Assembly (NCBI GenBank): GCA_020161835.1
Contig: JAIUNL010000005.1
Span: 1 to 64,000, forward strand
DNA: 64,000 nucleotides
DNA from: Bacteroidota bacterium
GTDB lineage: Bacteria > Bacteroidota > JABWAT01
Direction of reading: 5' to 3'
Under the pieces are notes generated by a model. The model worked only from the letters and a program-made list of their open reading frames with translations, was not told the origin of the DNA and did not search any database. The first letter of the stretch is position 1; every line of letters starts with the position of its first letter. This document shows, in pieces, positions 25,447 to 35,600 of this stretch. Both the position numbers and the translations under genes were made by a program.

Positions 25447-25554
25447 TGCGGGCAAAATTTCAGGAATGCGGATGAAATTTGTTGAGGTTTGGGTTAAAGT
25501 CCGAGGTTCCGAAGATCCTGAAATGTTTGAAAGGATGTTGGGATTTTACACTAT

Positions 25555-27135
25555 TTATTGGGGTTCTGCCTTCATGTTTACAACCTGCTTCCCTTTTTTG
25601 ATCTGGAAGGTCTGAGGTTTAAACTGAATGGAATTCTGTTCATTCAGAGAAACAATCAATTCAAAGTCAGCGTCAGATTCTACAGTAATTTGAGAACCGG
25701 AATTAACATCTTTTCTTTTGGAAGTAATCAAAGAAGCAGTTATAGACCCAAAATTCAGCCTTTTTATGCCGTGTTCATCAACACGGTTCATGTACCAGAC
25801 CAGTTTTTTATTTGCACCGTCAGGCCGGAATCCAAGAATATTTTCAATAAGAAGCTGAACAGGTCCGCACCCACTCCAACCAACAAAATCAGGTTTAGAC
25901 CAGAAAGCCCGTTGAGCAGCTTCTGAAGAATAGGTTTCCCAGATTGTGCCGGTTTTTTTATAAACTTCAACCATATTATCGAGATACCGTTCAGTCGCCA
26001 AAACCCCAAATTCAGTGGTATTATATAAACCAGCGTAACGGTCGAGTCCTTTAATGATCATGACGTTTGTTGGTGCCCAAACTCCGCCCTGCCAGTACAT
26101 TCCGTCACCACGAAAGTTTTCTTCATCTGCTGCAAGTGAAGGAAAAACATTGGTCCGCCAGAACGTATGCGGGTTTTTCAGATTATCCATTAGTTTTTGT
26201 ACCTGAGACGGAGAACACAAACCTGCGATCATCGGCCAGAAACAAGCAGCCGTTTTATGTTTGATCTGATGCCCGTCGTTATCAATGTCGTAATAAAGTC
26301 CGTCCTGCTCATTCCACATCCATTTGTTGATAGCAGCACCAATATCTTCTGCCCTTTTCCGATGAGAAACAGCCTCAGTTGACTTTCCGATCGCATCTGC
26401 TACAATAGCCAGACTGTTGTAAGCCAGAACCATTTGAGCAGACATATCCACCCAACCTGATCCGCCCCGTGGCGTATTATCCATGCCCGAACCCAGGCCG
26501 GTATTCCAATACAAATGATGGAAGGACAGATCAGCTTTTCTGTTTTTTTCGAGCCATTCAAGGTTTTTGACCAGAGCCGGATACACGTTTTTAAACCGGG
26601 AATTATCACCTGATATTTTCCAGGATTCGACTTCTGCCCATGCAAACAAAGGCGGATTTACAGCATGCTGAGGACCTTCAAACCAGAATTCCATGCCATC
26701 TTTTTCCTGAATCTCACGGTGAATAAACCCGTCATCCCATTGGCGGCAGTAAAAATTATCAAGGGATTGAATAGCCGGGAAAATGGAATGGGCGTAACGG
26801 GCAAATTCGATCATGAAAAATGTATCCCACTGAAAAACAGCAGGAGAAAAGGCTTCATCAATAAAATCTGAAACAAAGGGAGAACCTGCAGGAGGCTTTT
26901 TGAAGTGAGTAAAGGCAAGTTCCCAGGATTTCCAATATAATTCAACGTATCCCGGGTTATCAGTTAAAACAGGTTCAGGTAATTTTGATTTTGATTCAGC
27001 AAAAGCCGGAATCAGAGAATTTGTATATTTTTTCTTCGGAAAATGGTTTCCACGACCACCCTGATAGGACATATCCTGACCGAAAACCATTGCTGAAATG
27101 GACAATACGGTCAAGATAAATACCCATTTTTTCAT
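25555..27135 (-). CDS. Glycoside hydrolase of the GH37/GH63-like (alpha/alpha)6 type
   Basis: 526 residues with signal peptide (MKKWVFILTVLSISAMVFGQ). Motifs along the barrel are VFQWDTFFMIEFARY (about 95), GSGMDNTPRGGSGWVDMSAQ (about 215), YWQGGVWAPTNVMIIKGLDRY (about 345), TIWETYSSEAAQ (about 395) and FVGWSGCGPVQLLIENILGF (about 415). These match the trehalase / processing-glucosidase clan GH-G; I cannot tell GH37 from GH63 or a mannosylglycerate-hydrolase-like group by eye. Catalytic candidates are the aspartate of MDNTPR and the glutamate of IWETYS. Periplasmic. Its start overlaps the stop of the TonB-like gene by 4 bases. Confidence 0.8.
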   Translation of the reverse strand: MKKWVFILTVLSISAMVFGQDMSYQGGRGNHFPKKKYTNSLIPAFAESKSKLPEPVLTDNPGYVELYWKSWELAFTHFKKPPAGSPFVSDFIDEAFSPAVFQWDTFFMIEFARYAHSIFPAIQSLDNFYCRQWDDGFIHREIQEKDGMEFWFEGPQHAVNPPLFAWAEVESWKISGDNSRFKNVYPALVKNLEWLEKNRKADLSFHHLYWNTGLGSGMDNTPRGGSGWVDMSAQMVLAYNSLAIVADAIGKSTEAVSHRKRAEDIGAAINKWMWNEQDGLYYDIDNDGHQIKHKTAACFWPMIAGLCSPSQVQKLMDNLKNPHTFWRTNVFPSLAADEENFRGDGMYWQGGVWAPTNVMIIKGLDRYAGLYNTTEFGVLATERYLDNMVEVYKKTGTIWETYSSEAAQRAFWSKPDFVGWSGCGPVQLLIENILGFRPDGANKKLVWYMNRVDEHGIKRLNFGSITASLITSKRKDVNSGSQITVESDADFELIVSLNEQNSIQFKPQTFQIKKGKQVVNMKAEPQ

Positions 27136-27992
27136 TTTCCGATCCGGAATGCGACAGGAATAGTCAATATTGAAGCAACTGCATTGCCAGCAATTTTTCC
27201 GGGTATAAACTTAGTATTATAGACCGCATCCTGGGCTGCAATATCAAGCATCGGGATTGATTTTTGAACCTGAAGAATCTTCACTTCACCCTGCTCATTG
27301 ATCCATGCTTTCAGATAAACAGTTCCCTGCATATTCATTTTAAAAGCATCCTGCGGATAAACCACATTTTTCATCAGTGCCTTCCAGCCTTCTATTGGCG
27401 TTGGTTGCTCTTCAACAGCATCATAGTATTCAAACTCAGTATTGCTTGTAATTTCTTCAGTAGGGTAAACAACAAAATCTTCAGTGTCTAAAACAGGGGT
27501 TTGCACGTCTATTTCTCTATTTTGTTGAACGGGTAAAGGTTCTGATTGGCTATTTGATGCCAATTGAACCGGGAGTTTACCAGAGTCAGGGATCGATAGT
27601 AAAGTCTCTTTTTTAACTGTTACCTGTTGCTCCTGAACAGGAGAAGAAACCGGTTTTGATTCAGAATTAACCGGTTTAACTGATATATCAATTTTAGTTG
27701 TAAAGTTAGCATTGACACGAATCTTCCGGGAAAAAGGAACATATCCATTTCTTTGGATTTTAAGTGAATATTCACCCGGGTTTAGGGAAACAAAACTAAA
27801 ATTCCCGCTCTGATTGGTTCTTGAAGACATGGTTTGTTTATCACCGTCATAGAGAAGGACCATCAACAGCGGAACTGTTTTTCCGTTTCCCTGATCAAAG
27901 ACCCGACCGCTGATTTTACCGTTTTGGTTTTGCCCAAAACAAACACTGGATAAAAAGAAACCGTTTATCAAGATTAGTACCAATGTCTTCAT
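27132..27992 (-). CDS. TonB C-terminal domain protein with CarboxypepD_reg domain
   Basis: 286 residues. A signal peptide (MKTLVLILINGFFLSSVCFGQ) is followed by a carboxypeptidase regulatory-like beta-sandwich at about 25-110 (GKISGRVFDQGNGKTVPLLM, GEYSLKIQRNGYVPF). A flexible linker rich in Pro, Gln and Val follows, then a TonB C-terminal domain at about 195-286 (YPQDAFKMNMQGTVYLKAWI, VQKSIPMLDIAAQDAV). Canonical TonB has an uncleaved membrane anchor; here the N-terminus looks cleavable, so it may not couple to ExbBD in the usual way. It is first in a pair with the GH37/GH63-like gene. Confidence 0.75.
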   Translation of the reverse strand: MKTLVLILINGFFLSSVCFGQNQNGKISGRVFDQGNGKTVPLLMVLLYDGDKQTMSSRTNQSGNFSFVSLNPGEYSLKIQRNGYVPFSRKIRVNANFTTKIDISVKPVNSESKPVSSPVQEQQVTVKKETLLSIPDSGKLPVQLASNSQSEPLPVQQNREIDVQTPVLDTEDFVVYPTEEITSNTEFEYYDAVEEQPTPIEGWKALMKNVVYPQDAFKMNMQGTVYLKAWINEQGEVKILQVQKSIPMLDIAAQDAVYNTKFIPGKIAGNAVASILTIPVAFRIGK

Positions 27993-28155
27993 TTCAATCT
28001 CCTGCCAAATTCAAAACTTTAAAATTCCACGTTGAGTTACTTTAAACCGGTGAAGGTTCAAAATAGACTTTTAACCAAAATCAGAACTATTATTACAAAC
28101 ACTACTTTATTTTAATATGCAAAAAGCTTGCCAGATAAATCAGGTTACTTTTTGA

Positions 28156-28231
28156 TGGAAAAACCATTTTCAATTCAATCCATATTTTAACTGAATTGAT
28201 TTACCCAGGAAAAAAATGGTGACTTTTTCCA
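28156..28231 (-). terminator. Nested inverted repeat after the esterase gene
   Basis: TGGAAAAA (28156) faces TTTTTCCA (ending 28231), with inner pairings ACCATTTT / AAAATGG and CAATTCA / TGAATTG. It lies about 25 bases after the esterase stop codon, in the 264-base gap before the TonB-like gene. It may terminate transcription. The rest of the gap (27993-28155) is AT-rich with no other feature seen. Confidence 0.4.
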
Positions 28232-28256
28232 GTGATACCCAGACAAATTATTTTCG

Positions 28257-29000
28257 TTATTTTTCAGTCCCGGCCTTTTTTTGTTTTAAAAGCCAGTCAT
28301 AAACTTCATTATTGTTGTAGGATTCGGTCCAGGAATCGTGTCCAGCTTCCGGATACAAAGTCAATTTTGCTGTTCCGCCAGCTTTTTGGAGCGCATCAAC
28401 CAAATCTTTAGATTCTTGCGGGTTAACTACGTTGTCTTTTTCACCATGGAATGCCCAAACTGGCGTTTTAACGGCAAAACGAACCATTCTGGGATCACCA
28501 CCACCACAAACCGGTACTGCAGCTGCAAAAACACCAGGGTATTTTAAAATCAAATCCCAGGTTCCGTAGCCCCCCATACTTAGGCCGGTAATATAAATCC
28601 GGTTTTGGTCGACCCTATATTTCGACTGAATATCTTTGAGAAGTGCCATTAAATCTTCCGCACTCCACCATTGACCTTCAGGACATTGCGGAGAAACGAG
28701 AATAAAGGGAAAAGATTTGCCTTCTTTGGCAAGTCGTGCAGGACCGTGAACCGCAACTTTAGATAAATCGGTACCACGCTCACCAGATCCATGAAGAAAC
28801 AAGACCAAAGGCCAGGGGGACGGATCTGTTGCGAGATAATTATCCGGAATATAAAGTTGATAGCCCAATTTAACATCACGGGTTACTTTGCCGGTAAACT
28901 GTTGCTCAGTCTGTCCGGGCTTTACTGTTACATCAGGTCTCATAAGCGAACACCCCGAAAAAATGGAAACCAGCACAAGAAAAACAACACCTTTTTGCAT
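28257..29000 (-). CDS. Alpha/beta-hydrolase lipoprotein (esterase/PHB-depolymerase-like)
   Basis: 247 residues with a lipoprotein signal (MQKGVVFLVLVSIFSGC, cysteine 17). The alpha/beta-hydrolase fold shows LVLFLHGSGERG (oxyanion region, about 66), the nucleophile elbow ITGLSMGGYGTWD (serine about 144), the aspartate in AFHGEKDNVV (about 188) and the histidine in EAGHDSW (about 221). This matches the esterase group often found in polysaccharide loci, which removes acyl groups from glycans or cleaves polyesters; the substrate is unknown. It lies 32 bases after the CotH gene and is probably in that transcript. Confidence 0.85.
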   Translation of the reverse strand: MQKGVVFLVLVSIFSGCSLMRPDVTVKPGQTEQQFTGKVTRDVKLGYQLYIPDNYLATDPSPWPLVLFLHGSGERGTDLSKVAVHGPARLAKEGKSFPFILVSPQCPEGQWWSAEDLMALLKDIQSKYRVDQNRIYITGLSMGGYGTWDLILKYPGVFAAAVPVCGGGDPRMVRFAVKTPVWAFHGEKDNVVNPQESKDLVDALQKAGGTAKLTLYPEAGHDSWTESYNNNEVYDWLLKQKKAGTEK

Positions 29001-29032
29001 GATTAACTCCTTTTATAGATCAGACACTTTTT

Positions 29033-32000
29033 TTATTTAACCAAAATCATTTTCCCGGTTTGAGTTTGCCCATTCCAGGTCAGCCGGTAAAAAAACAATC
29101 CGCTTGAAAATCCACCGGCATTCCACGTCCAGTTTTGATTTCCGGAAACACCATAAAATCTTTCATCACTGAAAATCGTTTTTCCAATCAGATCAAAAAC
29201 TTGCAGACGGACGGAACCGGATTCCGGCAAATAAAATTGCAGCGTTGTAGACGGATTGAAAGGATTTGGATAATTTCCTGTCAATTTAAACTTGTCAGGA
29301 AAATTGGGTTTGGGTTCTTCGGCAATAGCATCAACGATACTGTTTATTGAACCAGGCGTTCCGCCAGTTGATCCGGTACTCCAGTTTTCAACCAACCAGG
29401 AAAGAGCATCCGGTTGTTTTTTCTCAAGGGTTTTCCCCAATCCGTCAGCCTCAACCGGCCAGGGTAAACTATCAGAATACCGAACTGAATCAATTAAAAT
29501 TCCAGACGGTTTGTAAAGCCTGAGCAGTTCACCGGCGCCACTGAACCCGAAAGTGAGAGGCACAGAAAGTACAGGAATTCCTGGAAATCGTTTCAGAAGT
29601 GTATCAGGCCGTTCAGCCAAAACCAGAAAATGACCTGGCGGAATAACTGTTCCATTTGGAAAAGTGAAAATGTGGGCATCATCTTCATCTTTAAAAATCC
29701 AGCCAGAAACATCTGCCTCAAACAATTCAGGGTTAACAAACTCTACCCAATCTCCCGTATTTGTTCCGGCCGCTGAGTTATAATTGATTTCATTGAAATA
29801 AATTCGGGTATCAGCCGATGAAATGGGTGAAAATTCAGCCTGCACCGAAAATGAAGTTCCCGGAATCATATTTATTACCGGGTTTGTGCCGGTCTTACTT
29901 CCCTTCCAACCCATAAATTTAAAACCCGGTTTGGGTTGGGCTGTAAGCGTGATGGGAACTTCAGAAAAATAAGTTCCTTTCCAGCTTTTGTCTTTAACAA
30001 GAATGGAATTTAACTTAATCGTACCCTGCAGAGAATCAGTAGAAAGAGTAACCAGAGATGTCCCGCCTTTTTTAATCAATTGGAATAAATGAAGAATCAT
30101 TTTCTGGTTTCGGTTAGAAAGAAAAGTTCTGACAGAACTCACCTGATCAGCCCAGTTGCCCTGCATATCAGATTGCCACCGTAATCGTTGTGCAGGCATT
30201 TCAGAAGAAATCTCTGAGGTAATCTGGTTAAGAACTGCTAAAGTGTTACCATTTTTGAAAACGGTATTCATCAAATCCATGGAAGTATTGATAAACATGG
30301 CTTTAAATTCTTCATTTTCAAGCAACCGCCTGAACAGATAGGTCGAAATTGGCGGATTTGGCCAAAACGGATCACCAAATTCGGTTGAAGCAAAATCAAT
30401 AAAATTCAACTGCCAGGCATTCGAATTGAACAAGCCATAGCTAAAATCTGTATCGTAAACCAACCATTTCCATTGTGAAACGGGTGAAGTTGACCGCCAG
30501 AATTTATAATTATTTCCGGGCCAGTCATTATTTGCAACGAAAATATTAATTGACTGGTATGTCATAAAATTCTGAACGTCCATCCGGTACTTAATTAAAG
30601 TTGAAACTGATGGGTCAGTCATCACTTTATCCTGCATCCATGCGATGAAACTATTCCAGGAATCAACTGAACCCAGAACCGAATGATACTCTCCCCAACC
30701 GGAACCGAGTTCAATCATTTCAATTGCTTCTTTTTTGATCTGATGACGGTTTGCAATCAAATGTTCACTTGTTTTTTCCTGAAGGAAATATAGACCCCAG
30801 TATTTACCATTCAAATAAACCACAACAGGTTTTGACTGAAGCCGGTCAACATCAAGCGGACCTATCAACTCAGACGTAAGGTGATCACGGATTCCTGAAT
30901 AAGCCCAATCATTTCCCGAATTTCTCAACACAAGACTTTGAAAAGTGCCAACAGGATTATTTTCAAAATAGGGATATTTGAATTCTGAGGCGCCAAAGCC
31001 AGACCGTGCAAACAGTGAAAAAGACCGTTGGTTCTGGGCACGTGAATACATACCAAAAATTTTCAGTCCTGCAGGGTAAGAAGTAACCCGGGTTCCGGTT
31101 TTATCAAAATATTCCCATTGAACCGGTACTTCTTTATCCAACCAGAAGTTGGCACCAAAGTACGGAAAACTTCCTGATGCATTGGGTCCCATCACATAAA
31201 TGCCGGTATCCGGTTGGAAAAACCAGTTTGAATCAACTGAAATTGAAATAACCGGCAGGTTATGCACATCTGCGATAAAATAGGATTCTGTCGTGACAGG
31301 ACCTGGATAATAACCGGTTCTGAACGTTCTGGTTTTCAAAACACCCGACTTTTTGATTGTAAGATCTATCGGGAAAACCGGTGAAGTTAAAACCGGAACG
31401 CTGCCATCCAGAGTATAACGGGTTACATAATCTGGATTTTGTGAAGTTAGCTGAACCGTAAATGTTGAAGAATAAAATCCACCTGGAACTGAAACTGAAG
31501 TACCTGGCCCAATACCAATAAAACCGGAAGAAGGATTAACTTTAAAAGGAGTTGGGTCACCTGTTAACCCCCAGGTTGAACTGCCATCAGGAATCCGTGC
31601 CCAGGAAAAACCGGAAAACAATTCAGGAACGGTAACCTGATCAACAATTGAACTGTCAGGGGCAGAAAGCAATACAGATTCGCCACCCGCATTCAGGCTA
31701 AAATTGGTATGAAATTCAACCGGTGGCAGTGAGCAAACAGCAGGAACAGGCCTTAATCCGGTTTGGGGTGTTGAAAAGCCCAAAACCAAATAAGGAATGA
31801 TGGTAAGGTCTGATGAATTTGCATCAGAATTATGAATTTCAATTGCAAGAACATTTTCACCGGGTAAAATGGCGGACCTGATTGCAGAGTTGGTAAAAAT
31901 ATCAGGTTTGCCGCCAGTATAAATTACCGCTTCACGAATGGAAGATGCCAGAGTGTTCCAGGCCGGAAGACTGCCAACTGCACCCGGCATGTTTGCCCTT

Positions 32001-32611
32001 GTGATTTCCCTGCCATTCAGCCAGGCAACAAAACCATCATCATAATCTGCAAAGAACAAAGCATTGTTTAATTCTGTGGTATCTGTTACTGTAAATTTGA
32101 TCCGTAAATAAACTGAAAGGCAACTGGCAACGATTGTTGCATCATCATTATCACCGAAACCCACTGAAGTTTTGCCATTCAGCCAGGATACATCTGAAAA
32201 TGACGGATTTCGCCAGGTTTGAGAAATTGCAGCAGAGCCTATCACATACTTGCAATTATCCCCACGGATAACAACCGGACTCCAGGCTGCAACTGAAGGA
32301 ACCCGATCTTTTCCTGAAGCGAAAATTACTCTTCTTTCGCCTGGATTCAGACCAAAATCAGGAAATTTCCATTTAGAAAGATTTTTAGGGTCATCTGATA
32401 GAAACCAGCCATTCAGATTTACATTTTGTGAACCTGAATTTTTTAACTCTAACCAATCGGGTGAATTGCCATCGCTGTCAATTAGTTGCCCCGGATTATC
32501 AGTGACAACTTCATTGATTAGAACCGGTTGGCCATTAACAGAAAATGAACCAACCAAACAAACTCCAATCAGGAGATTACGGTATGTTTCTCTTAAAAAA
32601 ATATTTTTCAC
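29033..32611 (-). CDS. CotH-kinase / lamin-tail surface protein with T9SS sorting domain (1)
   Basis: 1192 residues starting at GTG (MKNIFLRETYRNLLIGVCLV..., signal peptide to about 27). Lamin-tail domain at 28-100 (VLINEVVTDNPGQLIDSDGN), a discoidin-like or jelly-roll region (SVYLRIKFTVTD), chitobiase-like strands (PDYVTRYTLDGSVP), CotH domain at about 450-800 (VVVYLNGKYWGLYFLQEKT, WLVYDTDFSYGLF), then a beta-repeat domain (PKPGFKFMGWKG), a second lamin-tail domain and a sorting domain ending KTGKMILVK. CotH kinases phosphorylate spore-coat proteins in Bacillus; in FCB bacteria their targets are unknown. It is a paralogue of the next gene and shares its whole layout. Confidence 0.85.
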   Translation of the reverse strand: MKNIFLRETYRNLLIGVCLVGSFSVNGQPVLINEVVTDNPGQLIDSDGNSPDWLELKNSGSQNVNLNGWFLSDDPKNLSKWKFPDFGLNPGERRVIFASGKDRVPSVAAWSPVVIRGDNCKYVIGSAAISQTWRNPSFSDVSWLNGKTSVGFGDNDDATIVASCLSVYLRIKFTVTDTTELNNALFFADYDDGFVAWLNGREITRANMPGAVGSLPAWNTLASSIREAVIYTGGKPDIFTNSAIRSAILPGENVLAIEIHNSDANSSDLTIIPYLVLGFSTPQTGLRPVPAVCSLPPVEFHTNFSLNAGGESVLLSAPDSSIVDQVTVPELFSGFSWARIPDGSSTWGLTGDPTPFKVNPSSGFIGIGPGTSVSVPGGFYSSTFTVQLTSQNPDYVTRYTLDGSVPVLTSPVFPIDLTIKKSGVLKTRTFRTGYYPGPVTTESYFIADVHNLPVISISVDSNWFFQPDTGIYVMGPNASGSFPYFGANFWLDKEVPVQWEYFDKTGTRVTSYPAGLKIFGMYSRAQNQRSFSLFARSGFGASEFKYPYFENNPVGTFQSLVLRNSGNDWAYSGIRDHLTSELIGPLDVDRLQSKPVVVYLNGKYWGLYFLQEKTSEHLIANRHQIKKEAIEMIELGSGWGEYHSVLGSVDSWNSFIAWMQDKVMTDPSVSTLIKYRMDVQNFMTYQSINIFVANNDWPGNNYKFWRSTSPVSQWKWLVYDTDFSYGLFNSNAWQLNFIDFASTEFGDPFWPNPPISTYLFRRLLENEEFKAMFINTSMDLMNTVFKNGNTLAVLNQITSEISSEMPAQRLRWQSDMQGNWADQVSSVRTFLSNRNQKMILHLFQLIKKGGTSLVTLSTDSLQGTIKLNSILVKDKSWKGTYFSEVPITLTAQPKPGFKFMGWKGSKTGTNPVINMIPGTSFSVQAEFSPISSADTRIYFNEINYNSAAGTNTGDWVEFVNPELFEADVSGWIFKDEDDAHIFTFPNGTVIPPGHFLVLAERPDTLLKRFPGIPVLSVPLTFGFSGAGELLRLYKPSGILIDSVRYSDSLPWPVEADGLGKTLEKKQPDALSWLVENWSTGSTGGTPGSINSIVDAIAEEPKPNFPDKFKLTGNYPNPFNPSTTLQFYLPESGSVRLQVFDLIGKTIFSDERFYGVSGNQNWTWNAGGFSSGLFFYRLTWNGQTQTGKMILVK

Positions 32612-32624
32612 ACTATTTTAACCA

Positions 32625-32633
32625 GATTGCGAT
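32625..32633 (-). promoter_or_regulatory. ATCGCAATC motif upstream of CotH gene 1
   Basis: The 9-mer ATCGCAATC (minus strand) sits 14 bases before the GTG start. It also occurs before the genes ending at 25135, 60829 and 62522, always in this orientation. Confidence 0.45.
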
Positions 32634-32637
32634 TTTT

Positions 32638-32664
32638 AAAGTCCCCGGTTTTTCCGGGAACTTT
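32638..32664 (-). terminator. Hairpin between the two CotH genes
   Basis: AAAGT-CCCGG / CCGGG-ACTTT with a TTTTT loop overlaps the stop of CotH gene 2. It is a probable transcription terminator before CotH gene 1, which has its own motif upstream. Confidence 0.5.
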
Positions 32665-35600
32665 TACTTTAACAAGGTCAATTTGCTGACCCGGGCAGAT
32701 GATCCGGCAGATAACCGGATAAAATAAATTCCTGACGGTAAATTCACACCATTAATTGAAACAGAGTGGAATCCTTCCGGCTGAACGGATTGACTCATCA
32801 GACTTTGAACTTCCCGTCCAAGAAGATCAAAAACAGAAATTGAAACCACTGAACGTTCAGGCAAATAATACCTCACGGTTGCAGATGGATTAAATGGGTT
32901 CGGATATGCCGGAAATAACGTAAGTCCGGCAGGTTTTTCAAGACAGGTTACAACTGAAACCGGAAATTCATTAGATCGTCCCGGGGAGCCGTGACCCAGA
33001 CTTGCCGCCCAGTTTTCTGCAACTGAATTATCAAGTTTCGGATCTTTCAAGGCAAGAGCTGCACCTTTTCCATCAGGTTCAATGGGCCAGGGTGCCTTTT
33101 GATTGTAAGTCAGAGAATCAACAATCCGGTTGTCATTGCTGAACAGCCGTATTTTTTCGCCATTTTTATCAAGACCAAAGGAAAGAATCCCCAGCCGGTT
33201 CAAAACTTCAGGGAAACCGGCATCAAATTTCATGGTGTCCCGAACCAGAACAATGAAATCACCGGGCGCCAAAACGGTTCCGGCCGGAAAAACTGCCTGA
33301 TGGGCATCTTCTGAGTCCTTGAATATATATCCGGTAAGATCGGCAGATTCTGAACCAGTATTTGTGATTTCAACCCAATCTTCAACAGGAAAGGCGGCAT
33401 CTGAATTGTAATTAATTTCATTGATCACAAGTTGAGGCAAAGAACCCGTCACTTTTTCAAAAACAGCAGTAAAAGTCATGCCCATTGCCGGGTTTACAAC
33501 CAAAACCGGGTTTGACGAATTTATACTTCCCTGCCATCCAACAAATCTGAATCCGGTTTTGGGAATTGCAGTGAGAGTTACAGGAACTTCAGGATAATAC
33601 AATCCTGACCAGTTTTTTGTTTTAACCTTCAGAATATTAACTGTGATTTTACCGGCAACCGTATCAGGATTCTCAATTGAGATGCGAACCGTATCAGAAA
33701 GGTTGAAGCCTTCTTTAATATACCGGAACATAAAACCCGGGCGGACATCGAGAAACTGCTCAATTTTTGCGAGATTCCCTTCCCATGATCCACTGATTTC
33801 ATTCCAGCGCTGAATGTGGCGGGGAATTTCAGCACGGATTTCATCAGCAGAAGCAGCAAGTTCTTTTTTTGAATTGGATGGCAGGTAAACCGAATTCATC
33901 CGGTCACAAAAGGTATTGACAAATTCCCGTTTGAATGATTCGCTTTCGAGCATTTTTCTGAATAGCCAGGTTGACCATGCCGGATTCGGACCTTCTACAA
34001 CATTATCAGCCCGGGCAAAGGCAAGCGTATTGTGATCAGCCTGAACTTCAGACAGTAAACTGAATCCGAAATCAGTTCCGTAAACCAACCAGCGCCATTT
34101 TGAAGTTGGATTTATTCGCCGCCAGTATTTCACATTATTCCCCGGCCAGTCCCAATTGGCAGCAAAAATTTCAGCAATATTGTAATCGATGAAATTACCG
34201 ACATCAATCTGATTGGTAATCACCTGGTAATTTTGATCTGAAGTCAGTGGGTTGGCTTCGATCCATTCCAGCATGTCAGTGTACCCTGAAGAATCGCCAA
34301 CCGTTGCCCATCCCATTTCTTCCAGCAGCTGAAGATCCTCTTCAATAACTTGATAATTGTCGAAAAAATAATCTTTATTCGATTTTTCACGAAGGTTGTG
34401 AATTCCCCAATACTTACCATTGATGTAAACAGCCACCTGTTTATGAGCCTGATAATCAACCCTGAAATCTTTGACAAGGCGATTGTTGAATCCATCACGG
34501 AGCATGGTTGATTCCACATCCTGACCTGAATTTCTGAGAATCAGGGCTTCATAGGTGTCGGCCTTTTTATCAGAGAAAAAGGGGAAATTGAATGAAGGGT
34601 CACCATATCTTGACCGGGTGTAAAGTGCAATGGATTTCTGTGGAAACGTGCGTGAATACGATCCGTAAATAACGACACCGGTATTTACACTTACCTGCCG
34701 GATGCCAGATTCATCAAAATATTCAAAATGTGCAGGAATTTCCTTTTCCAACCAGAAATTAGCACCCCAGTAAGGAAATTCACCGGGATTCGGACCGGGA
34801 ACGTAAATTCCACTGTCAGCACTGAACAACCAGAGGGAATCTGTTACAAGTGAAACGACGGGCAGATTACGGGGTTCATTGAAAAAATAGGTTTGGGTAC
34901 TGGTTTTACCATCAAGTGCACCCGGGAAAAAAGATTTAAAACGAAGTGTAGAATTTTGGGAAACCAAAATGGGACCGGAATAAATTTCTGAAGAGCCGGT
35001 TGGCACCGACCCATCTTTTGTAAACCGGATTATTTCCTGAGGGTTGGCTGATGAGACTGAAATGGTTTGGGGGGATGTAAAAAACCCGCCTTTGATATCA
35101 ATTTTAGGTGTACTTAGCTGAAAGGAAGCCACTTCACCGGCATTTTCGAATCCGGGTGTTGGTGTTTTAAAATATGCCCAGGTTCCGTTGCTTTGCTTAC
35201 CCCAGGAAATGTCAGCCGGAACATTTTTGAAAATCTGCTGATCAACCAAAACCCCGGCCGCATCAAATAAATACACGCCATCAGAATCTGAATTCAGTTT
35301 AAAATTGGTGTGAAGTTCAAAACCAGGGAGGTTCAAATAGAGAGGAGCACCCTTTCCTTCAGGCGGAAATTCTGTAAGCCCTAAAGTAAAGTATGGAATC
35401 AAAGTTAAGTCATCCATGCCATCTTCAGCATTGTGAACTTCAATTGCCAGCGTGTTTATGCCAATCTGAAGCCAATCTTCCGGGTTCCTGAAAATGAACT
35501 TTTCAGGATAACCATTTTGATACTCAACGGCTTCAACCGACTGATCAGCAAACTTATTCCAGGTCACAACAGAACCGGCTTCACCCATATTTGAACGGCA

